This document shows, one piece after another, positions 26,031 through 35,381 of a stretch of 64,000 nucleotides of DNA. A program made the translations under genes and the position numbers. The notes below the pieces were generated by a model, which worked only from the letters and a program-made list of their open reading frames with translations, made no database searches and was not told the DNA's origin. This DNA is from Lawsonella clevelandensis (GTDB taxonomy: Bacteria > Actinomycetota > Actinomycetes > Mycobacteriales > Mycobacteriaceae), in contig NZ_QFOZ01000001.1 of NCBI RefSeq assembly GCF_003241315.1, positions 434,001-498,000 on the forward strand. Direction: 5' to 3'. The first letter of the stretch is position 1. Each line of letters begins with the position of its first letter.

Positions 26031-26833
26031 TTATTAGGGGTAGTGACCGCTAGGGGAGAGGTAGTACGGTGATGGTTAAATGATGCGAAGAGATTTTCTG
26101 CAGTAGGCGAGGCTATATCATCAACGATTTTTCCGTCGGAGAGAACAATTGCTCGTTCTGCACTTGCGGCAATCTCAAGATCGTGCGTCACCATGACAAT
26201 GGTTGTGCCATTGCGGTTGAGCTCGGAGAGTTCTCGGATAACAAGTGCACCGGAGGCAGAATCTAAGGCGCCTGTTGGTTCGTCAGCGAACAATACTTGT
26301 GGTTTTACTGCAAGTGCTCTGATAATGGCAACGCGTTGCCGCTGTCCACCGGATAGTTGTGCTGGGTAATAATTTTTTCTTCCTGCTAATCCAAATTTTT
26401 CAAAGAGTGCATCGAGTTCTTTTCTCGACATTTTCTTACCCACAAAACGCAGCCCTAACTTGACGTTTTCTAAGGCGGTCATGGAATCAACAAGGTTGTA
26501 GTCTTGAAAAATGAAACTTGCGTTTTTGCGTCGTACGTTACTTCTTACACGGTTAGATGCGGTAGCTAAGTCCTTACCGCATAGTACGCAGGTACCAGAA
26601 TCTGGTTTTTCTAATCCGGAAATGCAGTAAAGGAATGTGGATTTACCGGATCCGGAAGGTCCCACGATGGACACGAATTCCTGGGGGCGGACGGAAAAAT
26701 CAATTCCTTTGAGGATGAGTTCTTTTTCTCTTTTCGTAATGGGGAAGGACTTTGTTAAGGCTGTCGCCTCAATGATGGTGTTCATTGTTCTAGCCGCTGC
26801 GCTATTCACTGTGTTATTTACGGTGGTGGTCAT
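26027..26833 (-). CDS. ABC transporter ATP-binding protein, MacB/LolD-like
   Basis: In these 268 residues are GPSGSGKSTFL (Walker A), QLSGGQRQRVAIIRALA (signature) and VLFADEPTGALDSASG (Walker B). The wording of these motifs places it in the MacB/LolD/FtsE-like group that pairs with FtsX-type permeases to move lipids, peptides or lipoproteins, or to signal antimicrobial peptide stress. AAAGGA precedes the ATG. The permease gene ends 12 bases upstream on the same strand. No two-component system lies beside the pair. The 3' end overlaps the mshC stop. The substrate cannot be deduced. Confidence 0.92.
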   Translation of the reverse strand: MTTTVNNTVNSAAARTMNTIIEATALTKSFPITKREKELILKGIDFSVRPQEFVSIVGPSGSGKSTFLYCISGLEKPDSGTCVLCGKDLATASNRVRSNVRRKNASFIFQDYNLVDSMTALENVKLGLRFVGKKMSRKELDALFEKFGLAGRKNYYPAQLSGGQRQRVAIIRALAVKPQVLFADEPTGALDSASGALVIRELSELNRNGTTIVMVTHDLEIAASAERAIVLSDGKIVDDIASPTAENLFASFNHHRTTSPLAVTTPNN

Positions 26834-26845
26834 TATGGCGTTCCT

Positions 26846-28264
26846 TTATCGGACGATGGCAGTTAGTCGAAGAGTGTGTGATTCCCGCAGGGTGGGGATG
26901 ACAATGGTAATGGCTAGGAGTGCGAATCCCACGGCTAGGAGGTAGTAGGTTTCATTTCCTATCCATACAGGGGATGCTCCTGGTACAGGGCCATTGTGGA
27001 GTGCAGTTCCCATTGCTAGTGCATTAATTCCGAGGATCACTGTGGAGATTACGACAGCGGCAGCAAAATAGATGAGACATTCGAATACTGCTGCCCAGCG
27101 GATAGAGGTAGTGGTTGCTCCTAGTGTTTGGAGGAGAGCAATATCGTGTTTTCTCCATTCGTTTGTGAGATACACAGCTAGCACGCCGGCGAAAGCTGCA
27201 ACGATAACGGGGGCACCAAAGACAAGAATAATTTGGCTTGTGGGGCTGACCTGAAGATCTGCTTCGCTTGCTCCCAAAGCGATTGTCACATTTTTCGTTT
27301 GGTTTACCATTCCGAAAATGCAGCCCACAGCTGATGCCGCCACCACTAATGGGGTAATGACTGATGTTGACACAACAGATCGACGACGGGCAGAGGTTTT
27401 CGCAAGGAGCCAACTATCTAAAAAATTCAAAGGCAGAATAGCCCCAATCAATCGCACAACGGGCTGAATAATAATTCGGTCAGATAGCCCATAGGCCAAG
27501 AGAAGCCCCAGCCCCGTACCCCAGTATGCGGATACTATGCCGCTCAGTTTTTCTGAATCATAAATGGGCTGTGCTTGCCCAATGGGGTGTGTTTTCCCAA
27601 TGGCTATGTACCCCACAATAATGCCCGCCACGATAAGGACGGAGAAAATAATTTTTGTAACGCTGTTAGCGGGAGCTTTCTCCGGGGCTTCTGATAGGGC
27701 AACAACAGGTTCAATTCTGGTAATGCTTCGTGCCCCCAACACCAGTGATAAGAGGAGTACAAGGAATGCTGTACCAGGGCCAAAAGTCCATGCCCAGACG
27801 GTGAGTGGGTCAGAAAGTGAGGGGAGTGCGAGTAATCCTGTGTTTTTCACTAGATCTGTGAAGGAAGGCCACGTCAGATAAGCGAATATGCCACCCAGGA
27901 CGGCACCCACCAAAGCACTTATAGATGCTATTCCTGTGTAACGAGCCTTCGCACTAGCAGGGGATGCTCCAATAACTTGCCAGAGTGCAATACGTCGGGA
28001 ATCTCTCCGAATAGCGAGCTTCACAACGGATGGGAGACACATAAAGATGGAGATACATGTTAATGCTATTTGTAGCCCACCTAGTGAGGAAAACTGTTCT
28101 CCAGCTTCTGTATCGGAGGCTTGCGCACCAACAATCGTTATTCCTAACGATAATGTGAGCATCCACGAGGCAATGAGCGTCATGATGAGAACTGAGAGAC
28201 TCATCGGTCTGAGATCGCGGATTTCTTTAAACACGAACAATCTACCTTTAACCGCATCAAACAA
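26846..28264 (-). CDS. FtsX-type ABC transporter permease
   Basis: A 472-residue membrane protein with two FtsX-like blocks. Typical features are the dimer-interface stretch RDSRRIALWQVIGASPASAKA and its second copy EWRKHDIALLQTLGATTTSIR, each ahead of a bundle of membrane helices. Around eight to ten membrane segments are visible. It forms an exporter with the ATPase gene 12 bases downstream. The start is uncertain: TTG 28264 has no ribosome site, and in-frame ATG codons lie about 20 residues further in. The 157-base spacer to the divergent HAD gene presumably holds both promoters. Confidence 0.87.
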   Translation of the reverse strand: MFDAVKGRLFVFKEIRDLRPMSLSVLIMTLIASWMLTLSLGITIVGAQASDTEAGEQFSSLGGLQIALTCISIFMCLPSVVKLAIRRDSRRIALWQVIGASPASAKARYTGIASISALVGAVLGGIFAYLTWPSFTDLVKNTGLLALPSLSDPLTVWAWTFGPGTAFLVLLLSLVLGARSITRIEPVVALSEAPEKAPANSVTKIIFSVLIVAGIIVGYIAIGKTHPIGQAQPIYDSEKLSGIVSAYWGTGLGLLLAYGLSDRIIIQPVVRLIGAILPLNFLDSWLLAKTSARRRSVVSTSVITPLVVAASAVGCIFGMVNQTKNVTIALGASEADLQVSPTSQIILVFGAPVIVAAFAGVLAVYLTNEWRKHDIALLQTLGATTTSIRWAAVFECLIYFAAAVVISTVILGINALAMGTALHNGPVPGASPVWIGNETYYLLAVGFALLAITIVIPTLRESHTLRLTAIVR

Positions 28265-28421
28265 TGTAAAGGCTACGCATATACACTGAAGAAAACACGT
28301 ATAGCCCAGCAGATTATAAGATCTGTATCTTTCTATGAGAAAACCCTTACGTGTCGTCGCGGTAAAGAAAACGACAGAGCATACTTGTTAAATACACGGT
28401 ATAGAGAACGGATTGTGATTC

Positions 28422-29081
28422 ATGAGCACTCTCAGTGCAGTCCTGTGGGATATGGATGGGACTCTCGTCGATACTGAGATTCTTTGGGATAAAGCTATTT
28501 ACGGCGCAATGGAGGAGATAGGATCTCCACTCACTCCCGCACAGCGCGCCCGTACGGTGGGAATGAGTATGGATAATCTGCTGCGCACTCTTGCTGGTTT
28601 TGCGGGGAGCACCGATGAGACACTGGTACGCACCATTAATGACAAGATTCTTACTGCTATGAGCAGACTCTATACAACGGAGATGCACTGGCAGCCGGGC
28701 GCCCAAGAACTCGTTAATGAATTACACGCAGCAGGTATTCCACAAGCACTTGTCACTAATACAAAACGGGTTCTTACGCGCGTGGCTCTACAGACTATCG
28801 GCAGTGAGAACTTTGCTGTAAGTGTTTGTGGTGACGAGGTCCCGGCGGGGAAACCTGCTGCAGATCCTTATGTAAAGGCTGCTACTATGCTATGCCTTCC
28901 ACCAGAATCCTGTTTAGTTATCGAGGACAGTATGACGGGTATTTCTGCTGGATTGGCTGCTGGCTGTCATGTACTGGGAATACATACTGACAACAGACTT
29001 GATTCAGGTGAAGATTACGAAATCTGGGATTCTCTGCTCGGTGTTAGCGTGCAGGATCTCCGTCGTTATATGTCTATCTGA
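28422..29081 (+). CDS. HAD-superfamily phosphatase
   Basis: The 219-residue protein is a HAD hydrolase with a helical cap (subfamily IA, beta-phosphoglucomutase-like). Motif I is LWDMDGTLVDTE with the nucleophile Asp10, motif II is VTNT, motif III is GKPAADPY, and motif IV is IEDSMTGISAG. These enzymes dephosphorylate small sugar phosphates or nucleotides; the substrate is not visible. It lies upstream of hisE on the same strand with a 55-base gap. A similar gene near mshC, hisE and hisG in relatives suggests long-standing neighbourhood rather than a proven histidine role. Confidence 0.9.
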   Translation: MSTLSAVLWDMDGTLVDTEILWDKAIYGAMEEIGSPLTPAQRARTVGMSMDNLLRTLAGFAGSTDETLVRTINDKILTAMSRLYTTEMHWQPGAQELVNELHAAGIPQALVTNTKRVLTRVALQTIGSENFAVSVCGDEVPAGKPAADPYVKAATMLCLPPESCLVIEDSMTGISAGLAAGCHVLGIHTDNRLDSGEDYEIWDSLLGVSVQDLRRYMSI

Positions 29082-29136
29082 CTTACACAGCAATATAAGT
29101 AACTAGGCACGTCAGAAAAGTGGAATAATAGGAATT

Positions 29137-29400
29137 GTGAAAAATTTCGAAGACCTATTCACCGAACTTCTTGATAAATCCGTTAACCGTCCTGCGGGCT
29201 CCGGCACTGTTGCAGCATTGGATGGTGGTATTCATTCTTTGGGGAAGAAGGTCGCGGAAGAGGCTGGGGAGGTATGGCTGGCGGCTGAATACCAGTCCGA
29301 TGATGAACTCTCAGAAGAGATCTCTCAGCTTATCTATTGGCTTCAGGTCATTATGGTGAAGCGTGGTCTCACCCCGGACGATATATACAAATTCCTCTAA
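29137..29400 (+). CDS. hisE: Phosphoribosyl-ATP pyrophosphatase HisE
   Basis: HisE performs the second step of histidine synthesis, removing pyrophosphate from phosphoribosyl-ATP. At 87 residues it is a stand-alone all-helical MazG-like protein. KKVAEEAGEVWLAAEY and the following EEISQLIYWLQVIM hold the metal-binding acidic residues, though the second motif has Q/Y where many homologs have Asp-Leu-Leu-Tyr. The start is GTG, with AGGA about seven bases upstream. The first-step gene hisG follows 22 bases later, as in mycobacteria. Confidence 0.94.
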   Translation: MKNFEDLFTELLDKSVNRPAGSGTVAALDGGIHSLGKKVAEEAGEVWLAAEYQSDDELSEEISQLIYWLQVIMVKRGLTPDDIYKFL

Positions 29401-29422
29401 TCGACGCTGAAAGGTAGCTGCC

Positions 29423-30280
29423 GTGCTGCGTATTGCCATTCCGAATAAAGGCGCCCTTTCTGAGCCTGCTCAGGAGATGCTGAAAGAAGCGGGATACCGT
29501 TCCCGCTCAGATCATAAAGATCTCACCGTAGTGGACTCCTCCAATGGAGTTGAATTTTTCTATCTTCGCCCCAAAGACATTGCTATCTATGTTGGTAATG
29601 GGCAGCTTGATCTTGGCATTACCGGCCGTGATCTCGCCATCGAATCGCAGGCTCCTGTCCGTGAACGCCTTGGTTTAGGTTTTGGCGCATCTAAATTCCG
29701 GTATGCTGCCCCCGCTAACGAAGAGTGGACTGTCGATAAGATTGCCGGTAAAACTATTGCTTCTGCTTACCCCAATCTCACCCGGTCAGATCTTAAAAAC
29801 CGGGGTATGGACGCTCGTGTTATCCGCCTCGACGGAGCTGTCGAAATTTCCATTCAGTTGGGTGTCGCCGATTGCATCGCTGACATTGTGGAATCGGGTC
29901 GTACCTTGCGTGCGCATGGTCTGGCACCATTTGGCGAGCCGCTGTGCGAATCTGAGGCAGTTCTTATTGAGCGTGACGGCGGCGCGGATACTTCTGAATT
30001 AACTCGTGCTAAAGATACACTAACGGGCCGCATACAGGGTGTATCGTATGCGAAGAAATACCTCATGCTGGACTATGACTGCCCGCGTGAGCTCCTCGAT
30101 AAGGCTATCGAGCTAAGCCCCGGTATACAGTCTCCAACTGTTTCGCCACTATCGAATGATGGCTGGGTGGCTGTTCGCGCTATGGTGCCGCGTCACGGTA
30201 TCAATGCTCTTATGGATGAGCTCCACGAACTTGGTGCTAGCGCAATTCTCGCATCAGACTTGCGCACATGCCGTCTTTAG
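29423..30280 (+). CDS. hisG: ATP phosphoribosyltransferase HisG, long form
   Basis: HisG condenses ATP with PRPP, the first and feedback-controlled step of histidine synthesis. The 285-residue length includes the C-terminal regulatory domain of the long form, so no HisZ partner is needed. LRIAIPNKGALSEP opens the protein, LGITGRDLA and VADCIADIVESGRTLRAHGL (PRPP-binding region) follow, and the last 75 residues form the ACT-like histidine-binding part. The start is GTG with AAAGG upstream. It is coupled in an operon with hisE. Confidence 0.96.
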   Translation: MLRIAIPNKGALSEPAQEMLKEAGYRSRSDHKDLTVVDSSNGVEFFYLRPKDIAIYVGNGQLDLGITGRDLAIESQAPVRERLGLGFGASKFRYAAPANEEWTVDKIAGKTIASAYPNLTRSDLKNRGMDARVIRLDGAVEISIQLGVADCIADIVESGRTLRAHGLAPFGEPLCESEAVLIERDGGADTSELTRAKDTLTGRIQGVSYAKKYLMLDYDCPRELLDKAIELSPGIQSPTVSPLSNDGWVAVRAMVPRHGINALMDELHELGASAILASDLRTCRL

Positions 30281-30304
30281 ATGTCACAGACATAACACTA
30301 AGCA

Positions 30305-31177
30305 CTAATGTTGTGCCTCTCCTGGCCATCCTGGATAGTCCGGAGTGTCACCGCCAAACTCTGGGCAATACTGTTGGAATGCGCACCAGCCGCAGAGTTT
30401 AGATTTTTGTGTGGGAAAATCCCCGTTTACTCCACACTTTCTTACGCGGTTCCACAGGTCGACGACTTCTTTTTCTGTATCAATAAGATCTGGGATAGAA
30501 GGCTGGCTTATCATCGTTTCACCAGTTTTCAGATAAATAAGTTTCATCTGATCAGGTAAAGCTCCGTAGATACGCCAGTACATCAGACTGTAAAGCCGCA
30601 TCTGGAATTTAACTGATCCAGCATAGCGAGGGAGAGGTTTCTTCCCCGTTTTATAGTCCACAATGCGTACTTCACCCGTGGGAGCAATATCCAACCGATC
30701 AATAAACCCACGTACGGGTGTATTGTCCGGCAGCATAACGTGAACGTATTTTTCTCGCCCGGCAGGATCGAACCGGCAAGGGTCTTCCACTCGGTAATAA
30801 TTAAAAATAAGGGCGGCGCAATCGTTGAGGAAACGACGCTCTTCTTCTTGTGGGATTACCGACGTGTCCTCTTTCGCGTGCAGCTCTCTAAAGATTGTGG
30901 GAAGAAGATCAATCGCAGCGGAAGGGATACGCTCTGCTAGTGGGAGATCAAAGAGCCGTTCGAATACAGCATGTACAACAGTTCCTTTGAACTGTGCTTC
31001 TGTTGTTGGCTCGGGAAAACGATCAATAGAACGAAAACGGTAGAGTAGCGGGCACTGCCGAAAATCATTAGCACGGGAGGCAGATAAAGCAAGGGGCTTT
31101 AATGCAGTAGGCTTAGGGAGTTGGGAAATTTTTGGAGTTTCCTGGGTAGCAGTCTCACTTGTCTGTTCGTTCGTCAT
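30305..31177 (-). CDS. RecB-family PD-(D/E)XK nuclease with Fe-S Cys cluster
   Basis: This 290-residue protein resembles the nuclease domain of AddB/RecB and Cas4. SASRANDFRQCPLLYRFR near residue 33 supplies the first Cys, GEVRIVDYKTGK is the metal-binding D-x-K core, and the C-terminus has KLCGWCAFQQYC, which with the first Cys makes four ligands for a 4Fe-4S cluster. It is probably a stand-alone DNA exonuclease in repair. Convergent with hisG and divergent from trmI, it holds the position of a mycobacterial RecB-like gene next to trmI. No Cas genes are nearby. Confidence 0.9.
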   Translation of the reverse strand: MTNEQTSETATQETPKISQLPKPTALKPLALSASRANDFRQCPLLYRFRSIDRFPEPTTEAQFKGTVVHAVFERLFDLPLAERIPSAAIDLLPTIFRELHAKEDTSVIPQEEERRFLNDCAALIFNYYRVEDPCRFDPAGREKYVHVMLPDNTPVRGFIDRLDIAPTGEVRIVDYKTGKKPLPRYAGSVKFQMRLYSLMYWRIYGALPDQMKLIYLKTGETMISQPSIPDLIDTEKEVVDLWNRVRKCGVNGDFPTQKSKLCGWCAFQQYCPEFGGDTPDYPGWPGEAQH

Positions 31178-31240
31178 AATTGGCAGCGTACACGGTTAGT
31201 GCAACATAGCCCTTTTCCGCAATTGTAGTAGAGGAGAATA

Positions 31241-32080
31241 ATGCGTTCTCAAGGCCCTTTCGCAGAAGGTGACCGTGTCCAGCTCACAGACTCGAAGAGC
31301 CGTCATATTACGCTGACGCTACAAGCAGGGGAGCGCTACCATACTCATCAAGGTTTCATCTCTCATGATGACATTATTGGTCAGCCGGAGGGATCCTCTA
31401 TTGAGTCTTCTGCTGGTGGCCATTATCTTGCACTTCGGCATCTTCTCGTCGACTACACACTGTCTATGCCTCGCAGTGCGGCTGTAGTGTATCCAAAGGA
31501 TGCTGCGCAGATTCTTATGGAGGGAGATATCTTCCCCGGTGCTCGTGTATTAGAAGCCGGCGCTGGTTCTGGTGCTCTCACATGTTCTCTGCTCCGTGCT
31601 ATCGGTCCTACCGGCCACCTGTACTCCTATGAGATCCGTGCTGACCACCTACAGGTAGCGGAACGCAATGTTGTCGATTTCTATGGAGAGCACCCCGATT
31701 CTTGGACTCTCCGAGAAGGCGATTTAGCGCAAGTTACCAGAGATGACATATCTGATGGTGTGGATCGAATTATTCTCGATATGTTGAATCCGGAAGAGTG
31801 CCTACCAGCTGTTAAAGACCTTATTAATCCAGGTGGTGTACTTATCTGCTACGTCACCACAGTGACACAACTGTCGCGTTTTATTGAGGCTCTTCGTGCG
31901 CAACAGTGCTGGACGGAACCCCGCGCTTGGGAAAGTTTTGTGCGGGAATGGCATGTTGTTGAGCTCGCAGTTCGTCCGGAGCACCGTATGCAGGCGCATA
32001 CTGCTTTCCTTATTTCCACCAGGCGGCTCGCTGATGGTACAAAGCCTCTTCCGCCACGCCGAAAAGCACGCCGCTCTTAA
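31241..32080 (+). CDS. trmI: tRNA (adenine58-N1)-methyltransferase TrmI
   Basis: TrmI methylates A58 in the T loop of tRNAs using S-adenosylmethionine. The 279-residue protein has the N-terminal beta domain (EGDRVQLTDSKSRHITLTL, YHTHQGFISHDDIIGQ), the motif YPKDAAQILMEGDIFPG, the SAM-binding VLEAGAGSGALT, and the catalytic Asp in IILDMLNPEECL. GAGGAG lies four bases before the ATG. It is the first gene of the plus-strand block leading to mpa, the same adjacency as in mycobacteria. Confidence 0.95.
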   Translation: MRSQGPFAEGDRVQLTDSKSRHITLTLQAGERYHTHQGFISHDDIIGQPEGSSIESSAGGHYLALRHLLVDYTLSMPRSAAVVYPKDAAQILMEGDIFPGARVLEAGAGSGALTCSLLRAIGPTGHLYSYEIRADHLQVAERNVVDFYGEHPDSWTLREGDLAQVTRDDISDGVDRIILDMLNPEECLPAVKDLINPGGVLICYVTTVTQLSRFIEALRAQQCWTEPRAWESFVREWHVVELAVRPEHRMQAHTAFLISTRRLADGTKPLPPRRKARRS

Positions 32081-32176
32081 TACCTTCTGAATTACCCTAG
32101 AAGATAATAGATATACATGCTGGTATCTCGTTAGGATCGTAGTCCTTATCCACCACAACGTATGTAGTTGTTGAAT

Positions 32177-33826
32177 ATGACTGAAGTTGATGATCTGAAA
32201 ACAAAGTTGCACAGTCTTGAGACACGCAACATTAAACTTGCTGAGCTTCTTAAAGCCTCCCGCGAGCAGCTTATTGAGCTCAAAGATGAGCTGGACTCAT
32301 TGGCGACACCGCCAACTGCTTTTGGGGTAGTGCTTAACCCCCGTCGGCAGGAAAATATGGGACTTGATACTACTGCAGCTCGCGCTATTGACGTCTTTAC
32401 AAGCAACCGTCCTATGCGTGTAATACTTAGTCCTACCGTACAGATTGCTGATATTCAGGTCGGCACTACAGTACGGCTAAATGACGCACTTGTCGTTGTC
32501 GAGGTTGTGGATACCCCCGCAGTAGGGCAGATTTTCAAAGTGCAGGAAATGGTAGACACTACCCATGCACTTGTCGCAAACCATACCAATGAAGAGCGCG
32601 TTGTTCTCCTAGCACATGATTTAGTAGAGGGGATTAGCACTGATCAGGGGAGACGAAAAGTTCGTATAGGGGACTCTCTCATCGTTGATGACCACACGAA
32701 TATCGCCCACCATCATGTGGAGAGAGATGAGGTAGAGCAGCTCATCTTGGAGGAAGTCCCAGATGTCTCCTACGCTGATATCGGCGGTTTAGCCCCACAA
32801 ATTCAGCAGATTAAAGACACTGTAGAACTTCCTTTCCTGCATCGTGATCTTTACGCTGAATATGATTTACGGCCACCCAAAGGAGTGCTCCTGTACGGCC
32901 CCCCTGGCTGTGGTAAAACGCTTATTGCGAAAGCGGTTGCACATTCGCTCGCGCAGCAAATCGCTGAACAAAATGCGAAAAACACAGGTGAGAGCCTCTC
33001 CCATATACGTGCAGAATCGTTCTTCCTCAACGTCAAAGGTCCCGAGCTACTCAATAAATATGTAGGGGAGACGGAACGTCAGATTCGTCTTATCTTCCAG
33101 CAGGCTCGCGATAAGGCAAGCAACGGCACACCCATGATCATCTTTTTTGATGAGATGGACGCTGTTTTCCGGACACGCGGTTCCGGCATTTCTTCCGATA
33201 TGGAAAATACTGTTGTGCCACAACTATTAGCCGAAATTGATGGTGTCGAAAGCCTGGAAAACGTTATCGTCATTGGCGCCACCAACCGTGAAGATATGAT
33301 CGACCCAGCAATTCTTCGCCCCGGTCGACTAGACGTGAAGATTTCTATCCGACGACCGGATGAAGCAGGTGCACGCGATATCCTTGCGAAGTACCTTACT
33401 CAGGCTGTTCCTCTCTCCGCTACCACTATGGCAGAGCTAGGAGGAGGAGATAGCGATACAGCATACCGGGAACTTATTAATCGAACTGTGGAACGCATGT
33501 ATGCAGAGATTCCTGCCAATGAGTTCATCGAAGTTACTTATCAGGATCACTCTACGGAAATCCTCTACTTCAAAGATTTTGTCTCTGGCGCAATGCTGCA
33601 CAACATTGTTGACCGCGCTAAAAAATCCGCTATTAAAGCCAAACTTGATGGTCAACCAGCTGGTATTACCGAACAGATGATGATGGATGCGGTAGCCCTG
33701 GAGTATTCACAAAACGAGGACTTACCCAACGTTCATCGCCCGGATGAGTGGGCTCGTGTTTCTGGGAAGCGAGGCGAACGAATCATTGACATTCGATTAC
33801 TTTCACAATCCTCAAACTGTCGGTAA
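32177..33826 (+). CDS. mpa: Proteasome-associated ATPase Mpa/ARC
   Basis: Mpa is a hexameric AAA ATPase that captures pupylated proteins through its N-terminal coiled coils and unfolds them. From ATG 32177 it has 549 residues: coiled coil (about 5-45), tandem OB domains, and one AAA module with GPPGCGKT (241-248), IIFFDEMDAVF and GATNREDMIDPAILRPGR. The gate-opening GQYL tail of mycobacterial Mpa is absent; the chain ends RLLSQSSNCR. That fits the lack of 20S core genes here, so it may work as an unfoldase or with another partner. The ribosome site is poor; TTG 32168 is an alternative. It overlaps dop. Confidence 0.95.
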   Translation: MTEVDDLKTKLHSLETRNIKLAELLKASREQLIELKDELDSLATPPTAFGVVLNPRRQENMGLDTTAARAIDVFTSNRPMRVILSPTVQIADIQVGTTVRLNDALVVVEVVDTPAVGQIFKVQEMVDTTHALVANHTNEERVVLLAHDLVEGISTDQGRRKVRIGDSLIVDDHTNIAHHHVERDEVEQLILEEVPDVSYADIGGLAPQIQQIKDTVELPFLHRDLYAEYDLRPPKGVLLYGPPGCGKTLIAKAVAHSLAQQIAEQNAKNTGESLSHIRAESFFLNVKGPELLNKYVGETERQIRLIFQQARDKASNGTPMIIFFDEMDAVFRTRGSGISSDMENTVVPQLLAEIDGVESLENVIVIGATNREDMIDPAILRPGRLDVKISIRRPDEAGARDILAKYLTQAVPLSATTMAELGGGDSDTAYRELINRTVERMYAEIPANEFIEVTYQDHSTEILYFKDFVSGAMLHNIVDRAKKSAIKAKLDGQPAGITEQMMMDAVALEYSQNEDLPNVHRPDEWARVSGKRGERIIDIRLLSQSSNCR

Positions 33827-35381
33827 AAACGCACGCTCACTGGGAACAGAGGTGGAATTTGGCATTATTACACCCTGCGATCCACGTCTTAGCCCCATCT
33901 CCAGTTCTACTGATATTGTCCTGGCGTATGCACATTCCCTCGGAATGGCCGCTGATACCCGCACTCGCTGGGATTTTTCCCCCGAACATCCACTCCGCGA
34001 TGCCCGCGGTTACGATCTTGGACGTGCCCGCCCTAGCCACAGTGTTAACCCCAATGCACCAGGTTTAGCGAACCTTATTCTGCCCAATGGGGGACGCTTC
34101 TATGTTGACCATGCGCACCCCGAGTTTTCCACGCCGGAAGTTACCGATCCGCTTGAGGTAGTTCTCTGGGATAAAGCAGGCGAACGCATTGCCTATAACG
34201 CAACACAGGCACTTGCGTCACTGCCGAATTCCTACCCGGTTGTGCTGTATAAGAATAATGTTGACGGCAAAGGTGCTTCTTATGGCTGCCACGAGAATTA
34301 TTTAGTGCAGCGGTCACTTGATTTTGAGACGCTAGCACAGCACCTTATCCCATTTTTCGTCACCCGCTGTATATATACCGGAGCGGGTCGTGTCGGTATT
34401 GGTACCGCAAGCCAGATACCTGGTTTTCAGATTTCACAGCGCGCGGATTACATCGAAACGGATATTAGTCTAGAGACCACTTTGAACCGGGGCATTATCA
34501 ATACCCGCGATGAACCGCATGCTGATGAGCAGAAGTGGCGTCGTCTGCATGTCATTGTGGGAAACGCGAATATGGCAGAAGTGGCCACGTACCTCAAAGT
34601 GGGTCTCACTATGCTTGTCATTATTGCTATTGAGAATGGGGTAGATTTCTCCGATCTTGCCCTTGCAGATCCAGTACAGGCAATAAAGAGTGTTTCGCGT
34701 GATCTCACCCTACGCACACCACTCACGCTTGCCGGTGGTGGCGCTATGACAGCCATGGATATTCAAGAGCAGTATCGACAACGAGTGCTCACCTATTTTT
34801 ATGGCGACCAAGCACCCACCTCAACGACTGTTGTGAAGCACTCCAGTTGTTTCTCTATGGAGAGAACTGCTGATCTTATGGCGTGGTGGGAGAAAGTATT
34901 AGCTGATCTGCGTACAGATCCTCTTAGCACTGCTAGTTATCTGGATTGGACGGCGAAACTCTCCCTTCTTACACAACTGCGGGAACGTTATCACTGTGGT
35001 TGGGAGGATCCTCGCCTCAGCGCTTTCGACTTCTCCTATAGCGATATACGTCCCGCTGGTATTTATAACACTCTTGTTGCGAAGGGGAGAATGTCTCGGC
35101 TCGTGGAAGAATCTGCTGTACAACACGCTATTTCACAGCCTCCGTGCAGTACTCGCGCATGGTTACGGGGTACTCTTGTACAGAAATTTGGTTCCGCTAT
35201 TATGGCTGCTTCCTGGGATAGCCTGTCTGTTGTGGAACCGGATGGGACAATCTTTACTCTTCATATAGGGGATCCACTTGCTGTGGGAGCTGCTAATTGT
35301 GCTCCTATCGTGGACAATGAGAGTAATCCAGGGACAATTCTTCATCGAGTGTCTCAAGAGATCATGGAAGGAGCATCATAA
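33744..35381 (+). CDS. dop: Deamidase/depupylase Dop
   Basis: Dop is a glutamine-synthetase-fold enzyme that removes Pup from proteins and, where Pup ends in Gln, deamidates it. LGTEVEFGIITPCDPR is the nucleotide- and metal-binding N-terminus, and NYLVQRSLDF with TRDEPHADEQKWRRLHVI follow. The open frame gives 545 residues from ATG 33744, but family members begin one or two residues before the GTEVE motif. About 33 extra residues are therefore doubtful, and a non-ATG start nearer 33830 is possible. The frame overlaps mpa by 83 bases. The stop overlaps pup (TAATG). Because Pup here already ends in Glu, only depupylation is needed. Confidence 0.94.
   Translation: MSGLVFLGSEANESLTFDYFHNPQTVGKNARSLGTEVEFGIITPCDPRLSPISSSTDIVLAYAHSLGMAADTRTRWDFSPEHPLRDARGYDLGRARPSHSVNPNAPGLANLILPNGGRFYVDHAHPEFSTPEVTDPLEVVLWDKAGERIAYNATQALASLPNSYPVVLYKNNVDGKGASYGCHENYLVQRSLDFETLAQHLIPFFVTRCIYTGAGRVGIGTASQIPGFQISQRADYIETDISLETTLNRGIINTRDEPHADEQKWRRLHVIVGNANMAEVATYLKVGLTMLVIIAIENGVDFSDLALADPVQAIKSVSRDLTLRTPLTLAGGGAMTAMDIQEQYRQRVLTYFYGDQAPTSTTVVKHSSCFSMERTADLMAWWEKVLADLRTDPLSTASYLDWTAKLSLLTQLRERYHCGWEDPRLSAFDFSYSDIRPAGIYNTLVAKGRMSRLVEESAVQHAISQPPCSTRAWLRGTLVQKFGSAIMAASWDSLSVVEPDGTIFTLHIGDPLAVGAANCAPIVDNESNPGTILHRVSQEIMEGAS

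Noticed and set aside
30305..31177. Cas4 nuclease and associated CRISPR system
   Set aside because: The Fe-S nuclease pattern also fits stand-alone RecB-like proteins; no Cas genes or spaced repeats are present in the window.
33744..33826. Frameshift between mpa and dop
   Set aside because: Both proteins are complete in all catalytic motifs; the overlap is compatible with coupled translation and an uncertain start.
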